Part shown: positions 1-5,679 of the stretch, in pieces
Position numbering within the stretch: position 1 is the stretch's first letter
How the letters are laid out: every line of letters starts with the position of its first letter
NCBI GenBank assembly: GCA_947463665.1
Contig: CANHUD010000149.1
Coordinates: 1 to 6,040 of the forward strand
Source: Sphingobacteriales bacterium
GTDB lineage: Bacteria > Bacteroidota > Bacteroidia > Chitinophagales > Chitinophagaceae
Direction: 5' to 3'
DNA: 6,040 bases
The notes under the pieces: model-generated
Database searches by the model: none
Seen by the model: the letters and a program-made list of their open reading frames with translations, nothing else
What the model was told of the DNA's origin: nothing
Made by a program: the position numbers and the translations under genes

Positions 1-306
1 GCTGTAGTGGGTTATCCGCACGATATCAAAGGCCAGGGCATCTATGCCTATGTGATCTATACCGGTACGCACGGGGATGAAGCACTGGCACGGAAGGATA
101 TCACCTTAACGGTTAGTAAGATCATCGGTCCGATTGCCAAACCGGATAAGATCCAGTTTGTATCCGGACTGCCGAAAACCAGAAGCGGTAAGATCATGCG
201 GCGTATCCTGCGTAAAATTGCTGAAGGAGAAACCGGTAATCTCGGAGATACGACAACGCTGCTGGATCCGCAGGTGGTGGAAGAAATACAGAAAGGAAAG
301 ATTTAG
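1..306 (+). CDS. acs: Acetyl-CoA synthetase (AMP-forming), C-terminal part
   Basis: Only the last 101 residues are present; the gene begins before the window. Acs joins acetate, ATP and CoA to acetyl-CoA via an acetyl-AMP intermediate in the cytoplasm. The visible piece is the mobile C-terminal domain of the ANL adenylating superfamily. It holds the signature PKTRSGKIMRRILRKIA at fragment residues 59-74, whose lysine in SGK (fragment residue 64, codon 190-192) corresponds to the catalytic lysine that is acetylated by Pat-type enzymes in Salmonella Acs (Lys609). The tail motif GNLGDTTTLLDPQVV is also typical of Acs and separates it from other acyl-CoA synthetases. The TAG stop (304-306) is the first triplet of a long inverted repeat that separates it from the convergent altronate dehydratase gene. 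Identification is by recognised family motifs and is very secure; substrate specificity lies in the missing N-terminal part. Confidence 0.95.
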   Translation, partial: AVVGYPHDIKGQGIYAYVIYTGTHGDEALARKDITLTVSKIIGPIAKPDKIQFVSGLPKTRSGKIMRRILRKIAEGETGNLGDTTTLLDPQVVEEIQKGKI

Positions 307-348
307 AGATTAGAGATTAGATTTTAGAGATTAGTGATTTGTGATTAG
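300..348 (+). repeat. Seven tandem degenerate 7-base units (consensus AGATTAG)
   Basis: Reading from base 300, the sequence divides into seven consecutive heptamers. Three are exactly AGATTAG (307-313, 314-320, 328-334); the others (300-306, 321-327, 335-341, 342-348) differ at one to three positions. The last acs codons form the first unit. Four units of the complementary form, consensus ATCTCTA/CTAATCT, lie at 382-409, two of them identical (396-402, 403-409). The units are too short and lack the unique spacers needed for CRISPR. They may be a slippage-prone satellite or the arms of a dispersed intergenic element. Confidence 0.75.
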
Positions 349-409
349 TAAACCAACAACTATTATCTAAACACCAACCCAATCACTAAAATCTAATCTC
401 TAATCTCTA
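304..409. repeat. Long inverted repeat joining two convergent stop codons; possible bidirectional terminator
   Basis: The left arm, 304-327, pairs perfectly over 24 bases with 386-409. After a 7-base bulge (328-334, one extra AGATTAG unit) pairing continues for five bases (335-339 with 381-385). The apical loop is 340-380. The outer base pairs contain the TAG stop of acs (304-306) on one strand and the TAG stop of the altronate dehydratase (407-409) on the other, so the hairpin starts exactly at both stops. It would fold in transcripts from either side. It lacks the GC-rich stem and clean T-tract of a classical intrinsic terminator, so termination is inferred from position only; protection of mRNA 3' ends is an alternative. 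Confidence 0.7.
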
Positions 410-2044
410 CAAAGACACCCCTCTTTTCCACGGTATAAAGTCATCCTGATTCAGCTGAACCGCTTTGGGAATCACTTCCCCACTGGCGGCTTTGATGCAG
501 TATTCCAGGATCTCCTCTCCCATTTCTTCGATGGATTTTTCGCCTTCGATGATGGGACCGCAATCGATGTCAATTATATCTTTCATCCGCCTGGCGAGGG
601 CGGAGTTGGTAGCCACTTTAATAGTTGGACAAACCGGATTGCCGGTAGGTGTTCCCAATCCTGTAGTGAACAAAATCAGCGTAGCACCGGAAGCGGCCTT
701 ACCTGTTGTAGCTTCTACGTCGTTCCCCGGTGTACAAACCAGACTGAGTCCGGGTTTGGTAGCTGGTTCTGTATAATCAAGCACATCCACAACAGGAGAC
801 GTTCCACCTTTTTTACAGGCACCTGCACTTTTAATAGCATCCGTGATCAGGCCATCCCGAATGTTACCGGGAGATGGATTCATGTGAAAACCGGAACCCG
901 CCTGAATCGCCTGCGCACTGTAGGCATCCATCAGATGAATGAATTTTTCTGCTGCCTCTTTACTAACCGAACGGTCTATTAATTCCTGTTCTGCACCGCA
1001 GAGTTCCGGAAATTCCGCCAACAGGATCTTCCCGTTCAGCGCCACCAGCAGGTCGGAGAAATACCCAACTGCCGGATTCGCGGAAATCCCACTGAATCCG
1101 TCGCTCCCGCCGCATTTCACGCCTACTGTTAATTTATCCAGTGTGGCAGGAGTGCGCTCGTACTTATTAATCTCTGAAAGGCCTTTGAAGGTAGCCGCAA
1201 TGGCCTGTCGGATCAGTTCTTCTTCACTGGTTGATCCCTGTTGTTCAAACACGTGAATCGGCTTGTCGAAATGCGGATTCCGCTTTTTGATGGTATCCAG
1301 AAACGAGCTGAGTTGAAGATGCTGGCAACCCAGACTGAGTACCGTCACACCACCTACATTCGGATGGTCGGCATACGCTGCCAGCAGATTTTCCAGTATT
1401 TCAGAGTCCTGTCGGGTTCCGCCGCAGCCACCCTGGTGATTGAGAAATTTGATCCCGTCCACATTTTTAAAAACGCGATCCGCATGAGCAGGTCGTGCTT
1501 CCAGCGACACATCGGCCTTTAATTCCTCTCCGTTCAGCCAGGCCTGTTTCAGCATTCGGGTATACTGCTTGTACTTATCGGTGACCGCATAGCCCAGTTC
1601 ATTGTGCATCGCCTCGCGGATAACATCAAGGTTGCGGTTCTCGCAGAAAACCGTAGGGATGAACAGCCAGTACTTGGCCGTACCTACCCGCCCGTCGGAG
1701 CGATGGTAACCTAAAAAGGTACGTTGACGGAATTTCTCAACATCCGGCGGCTGCCAGCTGTATTGAACACCCCGGTAGGCGTATGGATCCGCTGCATGAT
1801 GCAGGTTTTCGGTGGTCATCCTACTACCCTTTTTTACGTCCACAACAACTTTTCCCACCAGCACACCGTACATTTTCACTTCGCCATGCTGTGGAATATC
1901 CTCCGTATAAAATTTATGCTTGGCAGGAATGGCTTCCTGCATTTGATACGATATACCTTCGTGCTGAACGACTTCGCCTTTTTCCAACTCTTTAAGCGCC
2001 ACAATTACATTATCGGCGGGATGAATTTTCAGAATTTTCTTCAT
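407..2044 (-). CDS. uxaA: Altronate dehydratase family protein (UxaA/GarD)
   Basis: The 545-residue product matches the D-altronate/galactarate dehydratase family, which removes water from D-altronate to give 2-dehydro-3-deoxy-D-gluconate using a divalent metal, usually iron. An N-terminal SAF-like domain spans about residues 7-85 (HPADNVIVALKEL, IPAKHKF). The catalytic part follows from about residue 110, with family blocks YHRSDGRVGTAKYW (113-126), HQGGCGG (203-209), VKCGGSDGFSGISANPAVG (309-327), GSGFHMNPSPGN (383-394), TTGLGTPTGNPVCPTIKVATN region (460-480) and the terminal PWKRGVSL. It is complete and somewhat longer than the roughly 500-residue E. coli enzymes. An ATG 13 codons upstream (2081-2083) is in frame, but the start at 2044 (MKKILKIHPADN) fits the family N-terminus; no Shine-Dalgarno helps decide. 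No uronate isomerase, altronate oxidoreductase or transporter is in view, so the substrate (altronate, galactarate or another sugar acid) is inferred from the family. Confidence 0.92.
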   Translation of the reverse strand: MKKILKIHPADNVIVALKELEKGEVVQHEGISYQMQEAIPAKHKFYTEDIPQHGEVKMYGVLVGKVVVDVKKGSRMTTENLHHAADPYAYRGVQYSWQPPDVEKFRQRTFLGYHRSDGRVGTAKYWLFIPTVFCENRNLDVIREAMHNELGYAVTDKYKQYTRMLKQAWLNGEELKADVSLEARPAHADRVFKNVDGIKFLNHQGGCGGTRQDSEILENLLAAYADHPNVGGVTVLSLGCQHLQLSSFLDTIKKRNPHFDKPIHVFEQQGSTSEEELIRQAIAATFKGLSEINKYERTPATLDKLTVGVKCGGSDGFSGISANPAVGYFSDLLVALNGKILLAEFPELCGAEQELIDRSVSKEAAEKFIHLMDAYSAQAIQAGSGFHMNPSPGNIRDGLITDAIKSAGACKKGGTSPVVDVLDYTEPATKPGLSLVCTPGNDVEATTGKAASGATLILFTTGLGTPTGNPVCPTIKVATNSALARRMKDIIDIDCGPIIEGEKSIEEMGEEILEYCIKAASGEVIPKAVQLNQDDFIPWKRGVSL

Positions 2045-2220
2045 GTAAGGAATGTTCTTGGGAGAATAAAAATAAGGATTCATCGGCTATTCTGAAGGCA
2101 TAAAATGCAATACAGCACCCTTTTTCATCGATGCGCTAAAAAATCCTTTCTCCCATATGGCATGGCGCACATCGCCTAAACTTTTCCACTGCATTTTGTT
2201 ATTCATTTTCACCCTGCATA

Positions 2221-2240
2221 TACCGTCAACTGTTGCGGTA
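2221..2240. repeat. Short imperfect palindrome upstream of uxaA
   Basis: TACCG at 2221-2225 is mirrored by CGGTA at 2236-2240, and inside these CAAC (2227-2230) is mirrored by GTTG (2232-2235), with one unpaired base at 2226 and one at the centre. The element sits just beyond the citrate synthase terminator and about 180 bases before the altronate dehydratase start. It could be an operator for a sugar-acid regulator or part of the terminator region; nothing in the window decides. No exact TAnnTTTG promoter element was found between it and the gene. Confidence 0.3.
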
Positions 2241-2286
2241 TAAAAACGAAAAGGGATTTGTTCGGATACCTCCGGAACAAATCCCC
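2241..2286 (-). terminator. Rho-independent terminator of the citrate synthase gene
   Basis: On the minus strand an 11-base perfect stem (GGGATTTGTTC, pairing of 2275-2285 with 2253-2263) is extended by two GC pairs with one bulged base and closed by a loop of about six bases. It is followed directly by TTTTCGTTTTTA (2252-2241 read downward). It begins about 24 bases after the citrate synthase stop codon. Stem, loop and T-tract are all seen directly, and orientation fits transcription leaving the citrate synthase gene, so altronate dehydratase downstream should have its own promoter. Confidence 0.88.
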
Positions 2287-2309
2287 AACGCATTTAGTGC
2301 AGTTAATAC

Positions 2310-3635
2310 TTATTCACCCCAGATCTCATCTTTGCCTTCCAGCCACATTTTGACAGATTCGGTGGTTACGGATTTGGGACGTTCGATCGGGAGAGCGAGG
2401 GCACGATCCCAGCAGAGAGAGGCCAGTACGCCCATGGCTCGGCTCACCCCAAACAATACGGTATAAAACTCATATTCTTCCATGCCGTAATGCACCAGCA
2501 GGGCGCCGGAATGTGCATCCACATTCGGCCATGGATTTTTTACTTTTCCGAGCGATTGCAGGATCGGAGGCACAACATCGTAAATATTCCATACCACGTT
2601 CACCAGCGGAGCATCAGGCATGTGTTTTTTTCCGAACTCCATCTGTGCGGTGAATCGCGGATCGGTTTTGCGCAGAACGGCGTGTCCGTAACCCGGAACT
2701 ACTTTGCCGTTCGACAATGTCTTCTGCACATATTCTGCGATCTGTTCTTTGGTAGGCGTTTCTGTACCCAGTTCCTTTTGCATTTCCATGATCCACTTGA
2801 TCACTTCCTGGTTGGCCAGGCCGTGAAGCGGGCCTGCCAGGCCGTTCATACCGGCAGCGAAACTCAGGAAGGGATCGCTCAGCGCAGAGCCCACCAGATG
2901 GGTAGTGTGGGCCGATACGTTTCCTCCTTCATGATCTGCGTGGATGGTCATGTAGAGGCGCATGAGTTCCTTGAAACTTTCATCCTCATAGCCCATCATG
3001 TGGGCAAAGTTACCTGCCCAGTCGAGCAGGCCATTCGGTTGGATATGATCACCGTTTTTGTACTTGCGGCGATAAATATAAGCAGCGATGCGGGGCAGTC
3101 GGGCCAGCAGATCTAGTGAATCCTCGAAAGCGGCATCCCAGTAATCTTTTTTATTCATACCCGCTGCATAGCGCTTGGAAAAAGCACTTTCGGTCTGCAG
3201 GGCCATGATCCCCACCACAAACTGCGTCATGGGATGCGTGTGCAGAGGCAGCGATTCAATCGTATCAAAAACATAGTTAGGAACATGCGAACGACGCTGG
3301 AGAATTGACGTGATTTCGTGCACATCTTCTTCAGAAGGGAGTTCGCCCATGAGCATCAGGTAGAACAGACCTTCCGGCAGTGGTTCACTGCCGCCTTTTG
3401 CTTTCGGGAGTTTTTCCTGCAATTCAGGGATGGAATAACCACGAAAACGAATGCCTTCATTTGCATCGAGCAGAGAGGTTTCGCTAACCAGGCCGGTCAT
3501 CCCGCGCATTCCCTGGTAGATCTGGCTAAGGGTTACTTCTCCAATCTTACGATTTCCATGCTCCTTTAAAATTCCTTTGATCTCTGCGGATACCTGATCA
3601 GCCTTCTCTTTGAAACGCACCTTAAGCTCTTGCAT
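2310..3635 (-). CDS. gltA: Citrate synthase, eukaryotic/mitochondrial type
   Basis: This 441-residue enzyme condenses acetyl-CoA with oxaloacetate to citrate, the entry step of the TCA cycle, in the cytoplasm. All three catalytic residues are present: His271 in GLAGPLHGLANQEV, His318 in VPGYGHAVLRKTDPR and Asp373 in PWPNVDAHSG, equivalent to pig His274, His320 and Asp375. Long blocks are almost those of the mitochondrial enzyme, such as GMRGMTGLV (42-50), LLDANEGIRFRGYSIPE (55-71), HADHEGGNVSAHTTHLVGSA (232-251) and YTVLFGVSRAMGVLA (391-405). The hexameric, NADH-inhibited E. coli type does not share these. The frame stays open upstream for another 46 codons to 3773, but this would overlap the permease gene and the extra residues do not resemble the family, so the ATG at 3635 (MQELKVRFKEKAD) is chosen. 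A strong terminator follows the gene; the upstream gap of 94 bases holds an inverted repeat. Confidence 0.96.
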   Translation of the reverse strand: MQELKVRFKEKADQVSAEIKGILKEHGNRKIGEVTLSQIYQGMRGMTGLVSETSLLDANEGIRFRGYSIPELQEKLPKAKGGSEPLPEGLFYLMLMGELPSEEDVHEITSILQRRSHVPNYVFDTIESLPLHTHPMTQFVVGIMALQTESAFSKRYAAGMNKKDYWDAAFEDSLDLLARLPRIAAYIYRRKYKNGDHIQPNGLLDWAGNFAHMMGYEDESFKELMRLYMTIHADHEGGNVSAHTTHLVGSALSDPFLSFAAGMNGLAGPLHGLANQEVIKWIMEMQKELGTETPTKEQIAEYVQKTLSNGKVVPGYGHAVLRKTDPRFTAQMEFGKKHMPDAPLVNVVWNIYDVVPPILQSLGKVKNPWPNVDAHSGALLVHYGMEEYEFYTVLFGVSRAMGVLASLCWDRALALPIERPKSVTTESVKMWLEGKDEIWGE

Positions 3636-3650
3636 ATGAAAAATTTTAAT

Positions 3651-3687
3651 CCATTCGTTGAAGGGCCTAAAGGTACTCAATGAATGG
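3651..3687. repeat. Inverted repeat between lptG and gltA (operator or lptG terminator)
   Basis: CCATTCGTTGA (3651-3661) and TCAATGAATGG (3677-3687) pair over 10 of 11 positions around a 15-base spacer. Read on the minus strand, the hairpin starts 43 bases after the lptG stop and is followed by an AT-rich run (ATTAAAATTTTTC), so it could terminate lptG transcripts. It also encloses the best promoter candidate for gltA, so it could instead be an operator or a 5' leader hairpin of gltA. The symmetry is directly seen; the role is open. Confidence 0.5.
3668..3675 (-). promoter_or_regulatory. Weak Bacteroidetes-type -7 element candidate for gltA
   Basis: The minus strand reads TACCTTTA, one base away from the TAnnTTTG element of the Bacteroidetes primary sigma factor. 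It would start transcription around 3661, about 25 bases before the gltA ATG. No convincing TTTG lies at the usual distance upstream, so this is a weak call based on position and a single box. Confidence 0.3.
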
Positions 3688-3729
3688 GAAATGGCAGAGG
3701 GCAAAAGAGCGGAGATGCCGAAAAAAATG

Positions 3730-4809
3730 TTATTTCGGGGCCTTGCTGTACAACCGCAGGGTGATGAAGGCAAACAATACGTTCGGGATCCAGGCGGCTA
3801 TGTACGGATCCAGATTTCCTTTGGTGGAAAAGATCGTTGAAAACCGGTCGGTAAGAATAAAAATGGCACATAGAATAATGCCAATTGCCAGGTGGGCACC
3901 GCTGCCGCCCCTTATCTTCCGGCAGGCCAGAATAGCGCCGATCAGCGTGAGAATGATCACGGAAACCGGTGTTGCCAGCCGTTTGGCGCCTTCCATCTCC
4001 AGCTCCTTTACCGATTCTGAGCCCCGCAGCCTTTCCAGCCGGACCATTCGATTCAGTTCCGGTGTGGTCAGCCGGCTTTTCATGTATTCATCCTTTTGCA
4101 GATCACCGGGTGTAAAATTGAACGACCGGTACATTTCAACGGTGTAGGATACATTCTCTTTCAGCGGCAGGATTTTTCGCTCCACAACCCCGGTGAGTTT
4201 CCACTTCTTTTTGGCCGTGTCCCATACAATATTATCAGACCGGAGGTTGTAGGTAACGGTATGGTTCCGGATGGTTTCCAGAAAAAAATTGCTGCCGGTT
4301 TTGGTGGCCGTATCGTAATAGCGCATACCACAATAACTGAAGGAATCGACCCGCATATAGAGACTTCCCCCGGTGTAGGAAGACATAGGGCTTTTGATGT
4401 ATTTCAGTTCAAATCGATTTTTTTTCTCAATGGCCCGGGGTAAGAACTGGTAGTTTCCAATATAGAGGACCACCGCCAGAAACACCCCTCCAACCCAGTA
4501 GGGACGAAGGATCCGGCGAAGGCTGACGCCGCTTGCCAGTATAGCCACAAACTCGCTGCGATCGGCCATTTTTGAGGTGAAAAAGATGACCGACAAAAAC
4601 ACGAACAGCGGGAACAGCATCGAAAGAATGAACGGAACAAATCCTGCATAATACTGTCCCATGATCAGATCCCAGCCCACATTCGCCTGCGCAAAATCGT
4701 CCATATGCTCACTCATATCAATCACGGTGGAGACCAGCGTGAACAGGATCAGAGAGAAAACAAAGGTGGTCAGGAACCTCCGGAATATGTACCAGTCGAG
4801 CTTTTTCAG
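3730..4809 (-). CDS. lptG: LptF/LptG-family lipopolysaccharide export permease, apparent CTG start
   Basis: About 359 residues, the usual length of YjgP/YjgQ (LptF/LptG) permeases, which with LptB extract lipopolysaccharide from the inner membrane and pass it to LptC and the periplasmic bridge. Three hydrophobic segments (about 11-31, 55-77, 104-124) are followed by a hydrophilic periplasmic domain (about 125-276) and three more segments (about 279-296, 304-326, 333-353), the family topology. SEFVAILASGVSLRRIL (85-101) matches the cytoplasmic coupling helix that contacts LptB. The first residues, xKKLDWYIFRRFL, align with relatives as I remember them, but the first codon is CTG (4807-4809). 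No in-frame ATG, GTG or TTG lies between it and the divergent hydrolase gene, and later ATGs would remove the first membrane helix. The open frame continues upstream to 5184 only as antisense of the hydrolase gene. LptF versus LptG cannot be settled here; LptG is favoured by the N-terminus. Confidence 0.88.
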   Translation of the reverse strand: MKKLDWYIFRRFLTTFVFSLILFTLVSTVIDMSEHMDDFAQANVGWDLIMGQYYAGFVPFILSMLFPLFVFLSVIFFTSKMADRSEFVAILASGVSLRRILRPYWVGGVFLAVVLYIGNYQFLPRAIEKKNRFELKYIKSPMSSYTGGSLYMRVDSFSYCGMRYYDTATKTGSNFFLETIRNHTVTYNLRSDNIVWDTAKKKWKLTGVVERKILPLKENVSYTVEMYRSFNFTPGDLQKDEYMKSRLTTPELNRMVRLERLRGSESVKELEMEGAKRLATPVSVIILTLIGAILACRKIRGGSGAHLAIGIILCAIFILTDRFSTIFSTKGNLDPYIAAWIPNVLFAFITLRLYSKAPK

Positions 4810-4829
4810 ATGTCTGTTTTTACGATGGC

Positions 4830-4837
4830 CAAAATTA
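4830..4837 (-). promoter_or_regulatory. Bacteroidetes -7 promoter element for lptG
   Basis: The minus strand reads TAATTTTG, an exact match to the TAnnTTTG element. Transcription would begin about 4823-4826, leaving a leader of some 15 bases before the CTG at 4809. The leader is A-rich (GTAAAAACAGA), as is common before Bacteroidetes start codons, and has no Shine-Dalgarno. A weak -33 match (TTCG instead of TTTG) lies about 20 bases upstream. If used, it rules out any lptG start upstream of about 4825. Confidence 0.45.
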
Positions 4838-4893
4838 GTTTTTTTAACCGGGCCGAACGGTAAAATAATTGAACGAAGGTTGTACCTTGTTGT

Positions 4894-5679
4894 ATGCGAA
4901 AGATGTTCCTGATTTCCTGGGCTATGCTCCTCCTCTTCAGCAGCGCCGATGCACAGACAGACCTCTACGAAAAACAGTATTTCGTTCAGGGGGGCGATAC
5001 CCTTCCGGTACGCATTCTTACCCCGCTGAATTTTTCCATGAAGAAAAAATATCCGCTGGTCATCTTCCTGCATGGGGCCGGCGAACGGGGAACCGATAAT
5101 GAAAAGCAACTGTTCTGGGGCGGTTCCCTGTTTGCGGATTCGATCAATAGGGTGAAATTTCCTGCCATTGTGGTGTTTCCGCAATGCCCGGCAGGACAGT
5201 GGTGGGCAGCGATGAAACGCGTAGAATCGAAGGATTCACTCGGAAGCTGGCGCATTCATTCCGATAGCCCGATGACCGGGCCCTTGCAACTGGTGGCATC
5301 GTTTGTGGATACGCTGATTGCTTCCGGACGTGTTGACACACGCAGGGTGTACATCGGCGGTTTATCCATGGGCGGGATGGGCACCTTCGACTTTATCGCG
5401 CGGCGCCCCGATCTATTTGCGGCTGCCTTTCCCATCTGTGGCGGCGGCGATCCGGACAACATCCTGAAAGCACGGAAAAAACTACCTATCTGGGTTTTTC
5501 ACGGAGCCGATGATCCTGTGGTACCGGTTGGGCAGTCGCGCCTGATGGTAAATATTCTGCGCCAGCAAAATCGGCCGGTAACCTATTCTGAATATCCGGG
5601 GGTGCAGCACGATAGCTGGAAAAATGCATTTGCCGAGCCGGAGCTGCTGCCCTGGCTTTTCTCTAAACGCAAACGCTGA
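4894..5679 (+). CDS. Secreted alpha/beta hydrolase (prolyl oligopeptidase/carboxylesterase-like)
   Basis: A 261-residue serine hydrolase with a signal peptide: MRK, then a hydrophobic stretch (residues 4-16), then SADA followed by Q21, the likely cleavage site. It should act in the periplasm or outside. The fold and triad are readable: oxyanion-loop motif FLHGAGERGTDN (58-69), nucleophile elbow GGLSMGGMG with Ser158, acid Asp207 in FHGADDPVVP, and His239 in PGVQHDSW. The HGAGERG and GLSMGG motifs resemble single-domain esterases/dienelactone-hydrolase-like proteins often annotated as prolyl oligopeptidase-family peptidases or phospholipase/carboxylesterases; the substrate (ester, acetylated or feruloylated glycan, peptide) cannot be told. 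The ATG at 4894 is chosen because it gives the full signal peptide. It runs divergently from lptG with an 84-base gap and converges on tgt with no base between the two stop codons. Confidence 0.9.
   Translation: MRKMFLISWAMLLLFSSADAQTDLYEKQYFVQGGDTLPVRILTPLNFSMKKKYPLVIFLHGAGERGTDNEKQLFWGGSLFADSINRVKFPAIVVFPQCPAGQWWAAMKRVESKDSLGSWRIHSDSPMTGPLQLVASFVDTLIASGRVDTRRVYIGGLSMGGMGTFDFIARRPDLFAAAFPICGGGDPDNILKARKKLPIWVFHGADDPVVPVGQSRLMVNILRQQNRPVTYSEYPGVQHDSWKNAFAEPELLPWLFSKRKR

Noticed and set aside
300..409. Heptamer repeats as a CRISPR array
   Set aside because: Units are 7 bases with no unique spacers, and the two halves are inverted relative to each other.
1724..2095. 123-codon plus-strand open frame over the uxaA N-terminal region
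   Set aside because: It lies antisense to the SAF domain coding region and has no family-like features.
2087..2293. 68-codon minus-strand open frame just upstream of uxaA, in the same frame and separated from it by one TAG
   Set aside because: It begins inside the gltA terminator hairpin, has no recognisable family, and the uxaA family N-terminus is already complete without it; a chance open stretch is likelier than a small gene or stop-codon read-through.
2490..3116. 208-codon plus-strand open frame
   Set aside because: It is entirely antisense to citrate synthase, whose catalytic motifs are certain; the translation is rich in His, Cys and Arg without family features.
3636..3773. 46-codon N-terminal extension of citrate synthase
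   Set aside because: It would overlap the permease gene and looks like translated intergenic sequence; the ATG at 3635 gives the normal bacterial length. A mitochondrial-style targeting peptide makes no sense here.
3680..4147. 155-codon plus-strand open frame
   Set aside because: It is antisense to the C-terminal part of the permease gene, with no recognisable motif.
4810..5184. Upstream in-frame extension of lptG to an ATG at 5184
   Set aside because: It would be antisense to the hydrolase gene for most of its length, and the extra 125 residues do not resemble the permease family, which starts at KKLDWY.
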